Origin: Diphasiastrum complanatum
Lineage: Eukaryota; Streptophyta; Lycopodiopsida; Lycopodiales; Lycopodiaceae
NCBI GenBank assembly: GCA_029204225.1
Contig: CM055095.1
Coordinates: 47,320,510 to 47,380,509 of the forward strand
Reading direction: 5' to 3'
DNA length: 60,000 nt
In this document: positions 46,559 to 58,437 of the stretch, piece after piece
How positions within the stretch are numbered: position 1 is the stretch's first letter
Layout: each line of letters starts with the position of its first letter
Notes under the pieces: generated by a model
Seen by the model: only the letters and a program-made list of their open reading frames with translations
Told to the model about the DNA's origin: nothing
Databases searched by the model: none
Translations under genes and position numbers: made by a program

Positions 46559-47214
46559 ATAAATTTGTGTTTTTTCTACAATAAACTTGGGCACCGTGCA
46601 AAACAGTGTCTTGAACGGAAAACTAAGTCGTCAAGTTTCATGACTGTGGATTTACGGACAGGTAAATTGGAAGTCAATTTGCTAAATAATTGCGACTGTA
46701 CTTGTAACTTTAGTGCACTCTCTTTCAAGCTTAATGAAGTGTTTCGTGTGAGAGGCAATATTTTAGGGAAAGACGTGAATGTGCTATTTGATTCAGGTAG
46801 TACTCACAATTTTTTGAATGCTCGACTTGTGCAGAAGCTCCGAGTGCCACCATGGCCAATGATCACCGTTATGTGGTCTGTCTTGCCTCAGGGTCGGACA
46901 CTGAGATTTGGGATGTCAAAGTCTCCAATTTAGAGCTTCGGATGCAGGACTATGTTGAGCCGTTGGATTTCCATGTCATGAATCTAGATCGGAGTGATGT
47001 AAATGTAATTTTGGGTTATGAATGGTTTTTTGGCAAATCAGACTCTTTAGAGATAGATTTAAAAAATCATTCTATAGTATTTAAAAATAAGTTTGATAAA
47101 ATTGTTTCTATTTCTGGAGAGACCGATGTTCTTCCATCGTCGATGATTTCCTCGGCTGAATTAATTGAGAAACTTCATGATTCTGAGTATGAACTCTTTC
47201 ACTTGCTTTTATAA
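46559..47214 (+). pseudogene. Ty3/gypsy protease and linker
   Basis: The zinc knuckle (46568-46610) is followed by an aspartic protease with V-L-F-D-S-G-S-T-H-N-F (about 46785-46820), so the catalytic DSG is intact. A one-base frameshift near 46850 moves the frame. It then runs on with DVNVILGYEWF, the usual end of the protease, to a stop at 47212-47214. Confidence 0.9.
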
Positions 47215-48125
47215 TCTCGTATGCATTGTGATGTTGGGGATGTGAATGTGTTTTCATGCTTTAACACCGAAAATTCGCATCAGGAACAACAACTTTTGCA
47301 AGATTTAAAACAAGAGTTTAGTAAATTTTTTCTGAAGCAGCTACCTTATGGACTACCACCCGCTTGGTCGGTGGGTCATAAGATAGATCTTTTGTCCGAT
47401 AGTCATCCTATCTTCAGACAACCATTTAGGTTCAGTCTAAAGGAAGAGGAGGAAGTGGCTAGGCAGATCGGGGAGTATCTCAGGATGGGGAACATAAGAC
47501 CAAGTAAATCTCCATGGGGAGCACCTGTCCTTCTTAAGTGTAAGAAAGATGGGAGTTTTCGGCTATGCATAGATTACAAGGGTCTGAACAAACTTACAAT
47601 TAAAAATAAATATCCGTTGCCCAGGATGGACGATCTCATAGATCGATTAAATGGAGCTAAATATTCACGAAAATTGATCTACGTACGGGATACCATCAGA
47701 TTAGAATACATTCAAAAGATGTATCTAAAACTGATTTTAGGACCAGGTTTGGCCACTACGAGTTTCTTGTTTTGTCTTTTTGTTTGACGAATGCTCCGGT
47801 TACTTTCCAGCAAATGATGAACGATTTATTTCGTCCATATTTGAAGAAGTTTGTAGTGTGTTTCTGGACGATATTCTGATCTATAGCAGAACACTCAAAG
47901 AGCATGCTAAGCATCTCCCTACTATCTTATGTATCTTAAGACAAGAGAAGCTTTATGCAAAAGAATCAAAGTGCAAATTCTTTAAGAAGGAACTTCTTTA
48001 CCTAGGTCATAAGATTACCTCCTTTGGAATCAAGATTGACGAAGAAAAGGTGAAGACGGTAGTGGAATGGCCAATCCCTAAAATGGTGCGTGAACTTCAG
48101 TCATTCTTAGATTTCACTGTGTTTT
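47215..48125 (+). pseudogene. Ty3/gypsy reverse transcriptase, truncated
   Basis: In frame with the protease after one stop: [47 protein letters not shown] and [13 protein letters not shown]. Frameshifts at about 47680 and 47860 lead to FLDDILIYS (the F/Y-x-DD box), then KHLPTILCILRQEKLYAK, LGHKITSFGIKIDEEKV and the R-E-L-Q-S-F-L end of RT. It stops at about 48125, where copia sequence begins, so RNase H, integrase and the 3' LTR are missing. Confidence 0.92.
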
Positions 48126-48179
48126 TTTGTAGTAGAGATGTAATATTTTTTGAAGATCACCCTTGGCTAGTCTTCACTT

Positions 48180-48275
48180 CATATGTATATCAAAGGATCC
48201 ACACAAAAAGTTCTTCATCAAGCATAGGACCAACCTTGGATTAATTCCAAGATCAATGTTCAAGTCAATATAGAT
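48180..48275 (+). pseudogene. Ty1/copia polyprotein C-terminus
   Basis: The last codons of a copia pol: HRTNLGLI then a stop at about 48270. The sequence leads into a purine tract (TTTAGGAGGAG) and an LTR start. It is joined to the broken gypsy RT. Confidence 0.7.
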
Positions 48276-48291
48276 AACTTTTTAGGAGGAG

Positions 48292-48730
48292 TGTTGAAAA
48301 TAAAGAAAGCCATCTATCTTGACTTTTGGGGTTTCAATGATGAAATTTACATCATGCATGTAGATCATGAAATGGCCAAATTTGGGCTAGTAGAATATCC
48401 AAGTTGTCTAATGTGACATGCAATGCATGCAAAAGTTGTTATGGACACATGCAAGTGAAATTGTACATTTGTATTATAGTTAATGACACATGTAGAAAGT
48501 AGGTAGAAGTAGGTGCATATCTCAACATGCAAAGTGATAGGTGTCAATATTTTGGTAGAAACTACTTTTAGAGGTGGAGAAATAAGGTTGCATGCTAGAG
48601 GTACCTCGAGCTAGTACCTCTCCTATATATGTAAGTGAGATCTCTCACTATTTTTGATGATGAATCAAGCATTGAGGCTATCTTCTTGTCAATTTGAAGA
48701 AAGTGCTTCCCAGCTTGAAATGTTTTCTTA
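48292..48730 (+). mobile_element. Copia 3' LTR, start certain, end uncertain
   Basis: TGTTGAAAATAAAG follows the purine tract AGGAGGAG, as at a copia 3' LTR. A TATATAT box lies at 48624-48630. The end may be near 48730, before the unidentified family copy B, but I could not fix it. Confidence 0.65.
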
Positions 48731-48899
48731 AGAAAATTGTGACATTGGCAGTCAATCCTCCTTTGAGTTTTGCCAGGCTAAGAGCTGCCAAGTCCCTCTG
48801 GTTCCTAGGCATACCATTGGATTCAAGCTACTAAGACTACTTTTAAACTCTAGAGTCTTGAGCGGTGGAAACCACGCACTTTTGCCTCGAGAAGTGCGC

Positions 48900-49487
48900 A
48901 GGCAAATTTAAATTTGTTTACTCCCATTTCTATTGACCTTGGACTACTCTTGTCCACCTTACCGATGCTAAGATCTAGATTTGCAAACTTGCTGCCTTGC
49001 AGAAAAACCCTACTTTAGACACTCCTATTGCTTTTGACTTTGTGATTAGAATGAATAACTTTGAGCCTTCTAGATGTCCTTTTGAGCAAACCTGGGACAA
49101 GACTAGGGGACATTTTGAGATAGGGTTCAATAGGATGAACTTACACCAAGCCCGCATTTGGAATTGGAAAAGGCCAAATGCCGATGCGGTGACAAATGCA
49201 AAAACAATTCCTCCATTATCTGGTTTATGATGAACAACCTTAGAAAATTCTTTCCCAGTGCCTCCTTGCAAAAGCAAATTAATGCATTTTTTCTTTGGCT
49301 ACATAAACTGGCTAGCGATGTAGTGAAAGCCCATATTACCTTCTTTTACATTAGGCAGTATATGATCGATGCTTCCATAGAACTATCACTTGACCCTTCA
49401 TGCAAAATCCTTTCTAAACTTGGGGACACTAAAAATATACGGGAGATTGAAAGATTACTTAAAAAATCGAGCTTTTTCACTCTAAGC
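48900..49487 (+). pseudogene. Copy B of the unidentified repeated coding family
   Basis: Forward frames encode FTPISIDLG and, after a frameshift, KLAALQKNPTLDT..AFDFVIRMNNFE and CPFEQTW. The same blocks end copy C at 50309-51101. Copy B then continues beyond the point where copy C stops: GHFEIGFNRMNLHQ, a Cys-rich CRCGDKC, FMMNNLRKFFPS, INAFFLWLHKLASDVV and EIERLLKKSSFF. It is cut at 49488 by a transposon-like end. It has several frameshifts, so it is a pseudogene that shows more of the C-terminus. Confidence 0.65.
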
Positions 49488-49563
49488 CTTGGCATTTTGC
49501 GAGTAAATTTTTTGCGAGTTTCATTTTTGCCATGATTCAGCAAAAAGATAGCACATGGTATGC
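49488..49563. mobile_element. Single terminus of the 5306-6219 foldback family
   Basis: TTGGCATTTTGCGAGTAAAT, then GCGAGTT and ATAGCACATGGTATGCTAC, match the terminal repeat of the foldback element at 5306-6219. The opposite end is not found nearby, so this is a truncated or rearranged copy. It interrupts copy B. Confidence 0.75.
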
Positions 49564-49667
49564 TACCTTTTTTATGCTACTACTTCAATGTTTATTATTA
49601 AAAATGTGGTTTGGTGTATAGTTAAAAATGTCACAAAGTAAAAAAAATTCAAATTATTTTGTTTTGC

Positions 49668-50295
49668 AGTCTCCAAACCGAGCATGCTGGCGTGCACGGC
49701 CTGACCGAAAAAGATAAACATTAGAGGACTTCATCCAAAAAAGACCCTTTGTAAAAATTCTTTTTATATTTTTTCTCAAATGTTTCTTACACATGGACCA
49801 ATCAAAACACTCAAATTTGAAATCTACGTAACGTAACTTTTTAAGTCTACATTTTGATTCCATACTAAAAATGGCATAACTTTTTAGTGCTAAGTCCAAA
49901 TTTAGCGGAGTTTGGTGCATTGGAAAGCGCTTGACAAGGCCTTTCCAATGATACGTTAGATGACATATTTTTGAGCTACGATTAAAAAGTTATGGCAAGT
50001 CAAAAGTATTAGTGTTATAATATTTTAATAATAAAAAGGCATCTTGCAAGAATTCTTAAAGGGTCTTTTTGGAAATCAAAACTCCTCTAATGAACATAAA
50101 AAAATAAAACTTTTTCGGTTAGGTTTTTTATTTTTTTTTCGGTCAGGCGTGCTCGGTTTGGAGGCTACAATTATTTTTTTTGGGCTGCCAGGCCGTGCAT
50201 GCCGGCGTGCTTGCTTCAGAGGCTACAAATTTTTTTTCCTCATTTCATATAGCACGTCGACATGCTATCTTTAAAGGTTGCAAATTTTTTTTGTT
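49668..50295. mobile_element. Second foldback element with stacked termini
   Basis: The left end CAGTCTCCAAACCGAGCA...CGTGCACGGCCTGACCG is inverted at about 50138-50172 and again, with the central CGTGC block, at 50173-50228. Inner arms also pair (CATTAGAGGA and AAAAAGACCCTTT near 49720-49750 and 50050-50100). Three diverged copies of the right end stand in series up to about 50295, each ending GAGGCTACAA or AGGTTGCAA and a T run. No transposase. AATTATTTT occurs outside both ends and may be a target duplication. Confidence 0.65.
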
Positions 50296-50308
50296 TTTGT
50301 TGTTTTAC

Positions 50309-51101
50309 AGGTTTGCTCAGAGGGACACTGAGAAGAATCAAACTTGTTCATACGGATTATGGTGTCGAAGGATACAAGAGTCTCAAGATACGGGTTTTTA
50401 TGTAGGGCGGCTAACTTGCAGACTCTTATCTCTTTTTCTGTCAGATAAGTCATCATAATCCAAAGATCTATTGGGATGGGTGCAAGGAAGTTGACAGAAG
50501 GCAGACTCCAAAGTTTATATGAAGTAAGAGTAGATTTGTATTCGATAATTCTGTTGGGAACAAAAGGAACTTGGCAGCCTTTAGATTGGCAAAAATCATA
50601 AGAAGAAAGGTCACCAATGTCACAGATGTCTTGGGAAAAGATTTTCAACTGGGAGGCACTATCCTCGTCAAGGTCATCAGTAAAGACAAGAGGATGTGGT
50701 GAAAGAGGTGCGTCAGATATAGAAGGAAAAATAACAGCAGGCTTGACACCATTTTCATTTGCCAGGCACATGAAAACTTTTCTAATGTGTAAATTGTAGA
50801 ACTTTTCTTCTTCTTCAAATCTTTCGACGAAATCATTGAGACGACTATAAAGATTTTCCACTAAACTCAGAGTATCTTTCTTCTTAACAAACTCAAGATA
50901 AATCTTAACCCAATCAATAGTCTCAAGTAAATCAATAAGACACAGAATCTTATCCTCAGGTCCCGCAGAAGAACAAGTGGCCCTATCAGTATCAATGATA
51001 AAATTAAGCATTTCAACGGCCTTTTTCATACAACATATCAAAGTCTGAACAAAATGGTTAGGCGGAGGAAGGGGCTCCCCATAACCCAAAGCAACAACAT
51101 C
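50309..51101 (-). CDS. Copy C of an unidentified repeated coding family, long open frame
   Basis: The longest open frame in this family: 272 codons with ATG at 51089-51087. An acceptor-like TTTCAG ends at 51102. Similarity to the other copies ends at a possible GTAAAA donor at 50308, so 50309-51101 may be one exon. The predicted protein has an N-terminal YGEPLPPP, then FIIDTDRATCSSAGPEDK, LETIDWVKIYLEFVKKKD, a charged helix (DFVERFEEEEKF), a Ser/Pro/Asp-rich acidic middle, then SYDFCQSKGCQVPF, LAPIPIDLWIMM and EIRVCKLAALHKNP. It has no signal peptide or clear membrane segment, and no motif of copia, gypsy, LINE or known transposases that I recognise. The frame is intact while neighbouring elements are decayed, which suggests recent insertion or selection. 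It could be a retrotransposon accessory gene, a captured host gene or a gene of an unknown element. Confidence 0.5.
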
Positions 51102-51290
51102 CTGAAACCATCCTATGGACTAAATCATGCAAACACACCTTTGTTAGGTTATGAATCAGATAAAAGGTAAGAGCTTCAGTACTATCCCAACCAAGGAATA
51201 GTTGGATTTACACTACCAGGATGCAAGAGAGAGAATTATAAGACTGCACTTGGTTCCTCTTGACAAAGCAAGACTGAAGCTCTTTGAAGC
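51102..51290 (-). repeat. Upstream part of the unidentified repeat family, shared with copy A
   Basis: In the minus sense this matches 22945-23120: TTGTCAAGAGGAAC, a CTCTCTC..GCATCCT block, a GGATAGTA block and CTAACAAAGGT. It is the non-coding flank of the repeated unit, so the unit moved as DNA with its flank. The outer limit is approximate. Confidence 0.6.
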
Positions 51291-52760
51291 CTTTATTCAT
51301 AATCCAACAAGGTAAAATACAGCTAAAAAGTAAAATATAGCACCAAAAAGCACCGTAAAGCATAATCCCTTTTAAGATGTCCAGCTGATACCTGCCACCA
51401 TCCCACAAAACAAAATCGCTCAAGTTAGTTCAGTGAGAAAGATAAGCGTCATAGTTGAATGATAGTTGTTATTCATGTCCAAAAGAAGTTATACTACTTA
51501 ATAGCTTTGAATAGCATCATAAAACTTAGTCCAGTCTTTCCAAACATATTATGTTTTAGCGATAGGCCAAGCCATTATATCACCGTATCAGGGCGAGTGC
51601 CATACTGATCAGCTTTCGGACAATTGGTCCATATTGGTTCATTTTATGCTTATAAGAGTATGAAAAGTTTTAACCGTTTAAAGTTTTACTTGGCCAAAAG
51701 ACCTGGTGTGGACACGTGTGCTGGTATCAAAGCACATCCATGCTACACTGACCCAAGTGACCCTTACGGTGTAAGGTGTGTCACGCACTACTGTCCATAC
51801 TCATGAGCATATCCATGCTATCCAGTTGTATCTCATCAAGGGTCTAAAGTGACACTTGACAGGGTAGGGTAAGGCAGTATCATGATTGTTATGTGGAAAT
51901 CACATAAAGATCATGATATGTGGGCACTGTTTTGGATAGATAGGTTGGATCATTTACTAAGTGATTTCCAATATCTTTACTAGGTATCAGGGCACATCCG
52001 TGCCATATTAACCCTTTCATAGAGACCACATGTCTTACGCATTTCCATGCTATCTAAGACCATCTTAATTGGAGTCCTTACCGTGACGTTCATTAATAAT
52101 GATTTAGTAGTAGTGTTTTTAACTAGAGTACATCCTTTTTGTAGAAAAAAGATGCATTTTAAAGGATCGTAACCATGGTTATTGTATTTTTTGTTGCATA
52201 AAGCCCCTTAATTCTCCGTGTGTTGTAGCATTCGCATCCAGATTGATAATGCAAAACCATACATGAATGCTTGTAGACGAAAACAGAGATGAAAAATGTA
52301 AGCGGTGTGTATTTTCTGTTTTGTAGAATATCGGTGAAAAGCATACCTTTGCTTTGGAAACAATAATGCTTGGTTCAAGTAAGGACCAAAGTGTAATAAC
52401 GACCGTCGCTATATTATTGCACATATGCACTATCATTGGTAAAAAGTGTTAGCACTTTGATTATATAAAACTAGAGAGCATACATCACTTCTTAAATGCA
52501 AACCATCTTAGACTTTTTAGAAAGTATAAAAAAAGGGTTATAGAGAGCAAAAGCGAAAACTGTTCATAGTAGGATAATGAGCCAAAGATTCATAATCCCA
52601 CTACAGTATTGTGCAAAGACCATAATAGGAGTCCATTGCTGAATCTCCCTCATATTGCTTATATTGCGTAAAATCAAAAGTGAGAGGGAGCGCCTGCTGT
52701 CGATCGCAGGGCTCCCCACGCATTTATCATAAGCACATCTCCTTTCAGGTGAATGTAAAT
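51291..52760. other. Repetitive non-coding region
   Basis: No gene. A GCAxATCCATGCTA or similar motif recurs at about 51727, 51806, 51986 and 52037. Confidence 0.45.
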
Positions 52761-52765
52761 GCATA

Positions 52766-53145
52766 CTATCCATCGTTGGACTTCTTATGTATCATTAGCA
52801 AAAAGTTTACTATCCATTGATGGACTTCTTATGTATCATTAGTACAAGCAAGTAGTCCATCACTGGAACTTCCTCATGTGTTTGGTGAAAAACTTACTCT
52901 CAAATGAGAATATGGATGCATGTAGTCCATCACTAGACTTCCTACTCAATTTTTATCAAATGCTCAATCTAAGAAGTGAGAATGAATGTATGTAGTCCAT
53001 TGCTGGACTCCATGGATATCATTCTTCATAGAATATGAAGAAAATTGAGAAGGATAGCATGTTGTCCATTGCTAGACTCCATGCATATCCTACTCCATAT
53101 GAAATGAGGAAAAGTGGTAAAGATAGCATGTTGTCCATCACTATT
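52766..53145. repeat. Array of short hairpins with a 70-bp period
   Basis: TAGTCCAT(C/T)(A/G)CT(A/G)GAC(T/C) recurs at 52766, 52811, 52851, 52921, 52991, 53061 and 53131. The last five are spaced 70 bp. GTCCATTGCTGGAC (at 52995) is itself a stem of five pairs with a four-base loop. The linkers between copies differ. Similar CCATCGCTGG or CCATTGCTG motifs occur at 25270, 25345, 25583, 52628 and 53258, so the motif belongs to a wider LTR family. Confidence 0.75.
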
Positions 53146-53149
53146 GCTT

Positions 53150-53940
<791 letters not shown>

Positions 53941-54289
53941 CCTCCTCCTCCTACTTCCTTTGTTGAAGGGCCTCCCATTTTGGGTGCATGTGATTTTCTA
54001 TGGATGATGAATGACATTGTTGTTGTTTAATCATGGTATCACATTCAAGCACTATTATTAGCATAGTCATTTATCACATCTAGTTCTTGAACTAAATCCA
54101 TAAGATCCACATGCAAGCAAAATAGGTGTTAGATCCACAAAACCAAGAAGAGATCATTAAGGTATGTAGGTAGGATTTTTTAATTCACCGTTGACCTCAT
54201 TTGAGAAGATCTAGAGCTAATGATGCCTAGATAACCAAAAAGAAACCTAAAGAACAAAATGAAGAAAGAAAAAGCCTTAGAATGTTTAT

Positions 54290-54400
54290 CACCCAAATAT
54301 AGGCTCTATTCCACTTTCAGATTCCACACTAAGATTGACACCCTTAGTAGCCTAGGTTCTCACTCCCATAACTAGTTTTACCCTCTCTCTCCATTGGATC
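54290..54400 (-). repeat. LTR-like repeat family R, copy 2 (reversed)
   Basis: The reverse complement matches 42735-42830: GGTAAAACT...GGGAGTGA, GGCTAC.AAGGGTGTCAA.CTTAGTGTGG and AAAGTGGAAT. Confidence 0.7.
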
Positions 54401-55130
54401 AATACCTGTACACCATGACTTATTCTCAAGTCCTAGATTTAAAGCGATAATCCTTATGACTAAGGATAGCACTAAACTCCGAGTTCAATACTAGTTATCT
54501 TATGCTTGTCTTTAACTCCAACATAGTCCTAGTCAGGTAGGGACATATCATTTTTCCTAGTAATAGTTATTCATATTGGAAAGATTTCTCTATGTTACTT
54601 TGTGTTGAAGTCTTCCTTGGCCTCACTTTTTAATTACCTGGGCTCACTAGCTTGTTGTTTCTTCATTTTGCTCACATCTATATATATTCACACTACATAC
54701 AATAGCACCAACTTCTTGGGCTTTGTCTTATTTTTTTTTGAATTACTCTTTTTTATGACATGAGAGCTTAATGACCTTTGATGTTTAAGCTTTAGTGCAT
54801 TTTAATTCTTGTTCAATCTCAACATACTATTTTTTTTACCTTTTATGAGAATTCTAGATAGCTTATATCCCATTTTCTTTCTCTTCCCTATGCATCAGTC
54901 ATAATTCTTGGATCTCTTCATCAAACTTTCACCTCTCATTCTGTTTAGCTATATTCACATAAGGATTAAAAGATCAAACATTTTCATATCACTTCTCCTA
55001 GCATTTCAAGCATCCTTTATGATGCATTTTGTCATGTAGGCTACCCAACTATATGTCTGCTTATCACTAAAGATAGGTAGACCAATTGCCATGGATGAAA
55101 AGACCATGTATTAGCTCCATGTAATCCCTT
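54400..55130. other. No gene recognised
   Basis: AT-rich non-coding sequence lying between two family R pieces that are in opposite orientation. Confidence 0.4.
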
Positions 55131-55134
55131 TTCC

Positions 55135-55215
55135 ACGCTCCCTATTATTTTTTTTTAGAGGCTTAGAACGGGGTTTTATGGATCTACAACTAAGTGAGTA
55201 GTCGTGTGCCCCTAG
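55135..55215 (+). repeat. LTR-like repeat family R, copy 3 (partial)
   Basis: CTCCCTAT.AT, AGAGG.TT.GAA and GGGGTTTTATGGATCTACAA...GAGTAGTC match 42645-42712. Confidence 0.7.
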
Positions 55216-55600
55216 AATGGACATGCATGGAGATTCATCGATCCCATGAGCACCCTTGGGATCATGACTTGAGATTTAGCTATATTAAAGGTTTGGACAC
55301 TCATCAACATTCATTCCTAGGTGCGAGGCCTGGATTATGGGGTGAGCATGTACTTTAACAATTAGGTGAGGTAATTGTAGCATGAGAGAATTGGGCTATG
55401 GTGGTATGGGATGCCATGACTATTCCCTAACATAGAGATCTAGGATGTTGTACAGCATGACCTCCAACTCAAAGGTGATGTTGGTGGAACATATTTTCTG
55501 TGCATGTTTGCCTGCGTGAAGGCGCTTGAGTGCATGTTTGTTCTCTATATTATCCACATGTTTGAAAGACGAGAATGCAACGTGAAAATTGCAAAACATT
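55216..55600. other. No gene recognised
   Basis: Non-coding. Follows the family R piece; no motif found. Confidence 0.35.
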
Positions 55601-55606
55601 AGGTAT

Positions 55607-55726
55607 CATCCTATGTTCACCAGATAAAATATTCTACAACAACAAATAAGAAACATTAGCAATGATCAACCTATGCTCACTAGATAAACTATTATACAAC
55701 AACAAATAAGAAACGAAGTAAGCAAT
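55607..55726. repeat. Two tandem copies of a 60-bp unit
   Basis: CCTATGTTCACCAGATAAA...ACAACAACAAATAAGAAAC at 55610 and CCTATGCTCACTAGATAAA... at 55670, with few differences. Confidence 0.85.
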
Positions 55727-56099
55727 ATAATCAAGATAGGAAATTAAAAGAAGATGATTGTGTAGAAATGCACATTGTACAAGATTAAGGAAGAATATTA
55801 AAACTTTAAAAAGTTAAAAAAAAGGGGTCAAACCAACTAAAGTTGGAAAAAACCTCTTGGGGCCAATAAAATGCTATTGTGTATTGAAGGACAAACTTAT
55901 AGCATATGCACAAACCACATACTCTTTAATAGTTGCAACCTCTACGTCATCTCTATTTTTATAGGAGTTGTTGTTAAAAAAGAATTGGTTGTCTTCCAAT
56001 ATGTCTTTTATCTTATTTGGTTATGTCATTCGATTCTCAAGAGAGGTAGGTCTTAAGAATACAAAAAGACAATTCTAGTTTGAAAATTTTGTGCCATTG

Positions 56100-57000
56100 T
56101 GCCAGATAAATGTTGATACATTAGAAATGTTGAATTTCACACATGTGGATTGTCCACTACATGTACTTGTGATCTCCTAAGGTGTGTAGATGCACCAAGA
56201 TTAAGATTAGATTGAGATTCAAGATCAATCTTAGATCCTATGGCAAAAACACACTACTACATGCATTCAGTCACTTCCAACTCTCACTCACACATGTGGG
56301 AAGTGTTCCAAAAGTAATCTAAGTAAAAACAAGCTGCTCTCCTCGGGTAGAGAGAGAAAGCTAGAAAATCACTTACACTCAAAAATCCACTCAATCTCAA
56401 AATCAATTAGATCCAAATGAGGAGTACAATGATACTAGTAGATTCATGAGCTACCATTATGCTTAACTATGATTGGATCACACTTTGCCACCTCTTAATC
56501 CTATTGGACCATTGATCCATGCACCTCTAAATTCTATTGGACTACATTTAAGCACACCTAAATTCCTATTGGACCACACATGGTTCCACCTCTAAAACCT
56601 ATTGGACCTCTTAAACTTCATCAAACAAAAGCATTACACTTGTCTACACTCCAATTGGCACAAGTTTGGCCTCCTACTCTATTTTGGCTCAATAGTGGCA
56701 TTACAAGTGGAAATGGATAATTTGCCATCTATGCCAAATTTGACCCTATCAACATCCTACACCTAAATGCTTGACTATGAAATTCTATGAGACCCCTATA
56801 TCAAACATTTTGATTTACTTTACAATTCTCCACACTTGGGAACATCCTCCACACATGTGAGATTTACTTACAAACTTCTATCATAAAAAATACCAAGCTA
56901 GATTTTTGCCAATTTCTCACAAGAAATTCATTATATGATGCAATTTAAACAAAATTTTCAGGAAAACAATTTATTACGATTTTTTTTGGTTACTATAGTG
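56100..57000. other. Non-coding region with a CCAAT cluster
   Basis: No gene. Five CCAAT boxes lie on the minus strand between 56466 and 56612, four of them within a CACCTCTAAATTC(C)TATTGGAC-type repeat about 35-45 bp apart. The rest is AT-rich. Confidence 0.45.
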
Positions 57001-58362
57001 AAGATAATTGCACTATGATCAAGATAATGTACAATAATTATATCACATTTTTTGGCTACTTCTATCTTTAATAACTAATGAATAGATATAAATTGCACTA
57101 TTATTCTTTCCATTGCCATGATTAGTACAACTACTATCTAGAAACTCGCTAAGTTTGACCTTCCTAACAATTATAAAAAGTTTGAGAATGAAAATTTTAC
57201 TTTTGAAAATACATAAATCATGAGTAATGGTTAAACTTATCACTTTCAGCCGATAAATGTCCCTTCAAGTTGTTGCAAGAGTGTTTGTGAGGGAGAGTTC
57301 AACTTTTTTGGAAGGATGTCAAAGTCTCAAATGGCTAGTCACGACTTGATTGTGTCATCCAATTAGTAGCATAAACGCTTGGAAGTCAAGTTAATTAAAT
57401 GCACTAAAAGGGCATACAAGAGAAAGAAGAAAATACTTGTTCGTTTTTACTAGTCATGTAAAATCAATTCAAACCTCTGCAATGTAAACTAAGGTGTAGC
57501 TCAACATAAAAAATGGGTTTGGAAATTAATATTTATCACTCAAATCAAAGAGAAACATAATGAGAATAGCAACTTTGGTTCCTTATCATGCTTAGATAAG
57601 TGCATTTATTTGGGACACAAGTTTTAGGGTAGACTCTAGAGAGCTCAACTATTTTAAGAGTAGAAATCACTAAAGACTTGATCGACCTGGAACACAACCA
57701 TCTACTTCACTTCTTACAAGATGATTTCCAAACGCATACATGGTTTGGTTTATCTTATTTACAAAGTCTTGGGATTGGTTAAAAGCTCCAGCAACCACCT
57801 TCGCGGGTAAATGAAACATACCAACTGCTTCCAACTGCAAACAAGTTAGAAGCCACTAAGTCTTAGTTTTTCTAGTGGGCCTTACAAATTCAAAATTGAA
57901 GTACAAAAAATTCCAACAAAATTTTATGCTCAAAAAGCATGATCATTCTCGGGAATTATTATAGTCCTTAGAAACTATTTAACTATTAGTATTTGCGGTA
58001 AAAATTAACCCGTTTGAGTCTATAAAAACCTTGTATGATCTACTAAACCTAGTTGGAGTTTTGGAATGATAAAATCAAATCACAAAAGTGATCCACATTG
58101 ATTTTACAAAACCTCTATATTTAACAATAAATATAGAGGTGTACTATTCAATTAGAGATCCAAAATATTTGTATCTTTGACTCTTTTGGAATATGACTTA
58201 CAATGCGCTTGTTGACATACGAGTCTTAAAAATTGTCATACCAATAATCCACAACATTTGTTGATTTGGAACCATAAACTCGTAACAATAGCAATAGATT
58301 GCATGATGAGCAAATTCTCACCTCCCCACCCTTTCTTTTTGGCATTATCGTATAGCTGACAA

Positions 58363-58366
<4 letters not shown>
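57000..58366. other. No gene recognised
   Basis: AT-rich non-coding sequence. Confidence 0.4.

Positions 58367-58436
<70 letters not shown>
58367..58436. repeat. (CT)n microsatellite, 70 bp
   Basis: An uninterrupted CT run. Confidence 0.98.

Positions 58437-58437
<1 letters not shown>

Noticed and set aside
52766-53145. CRISPR-like array (regular repeats, differing spacers)
   Set aside because: The repeat is degenerate, spacing is irregular at one end, there are no cas genes, and the DNA is plant nuclear.
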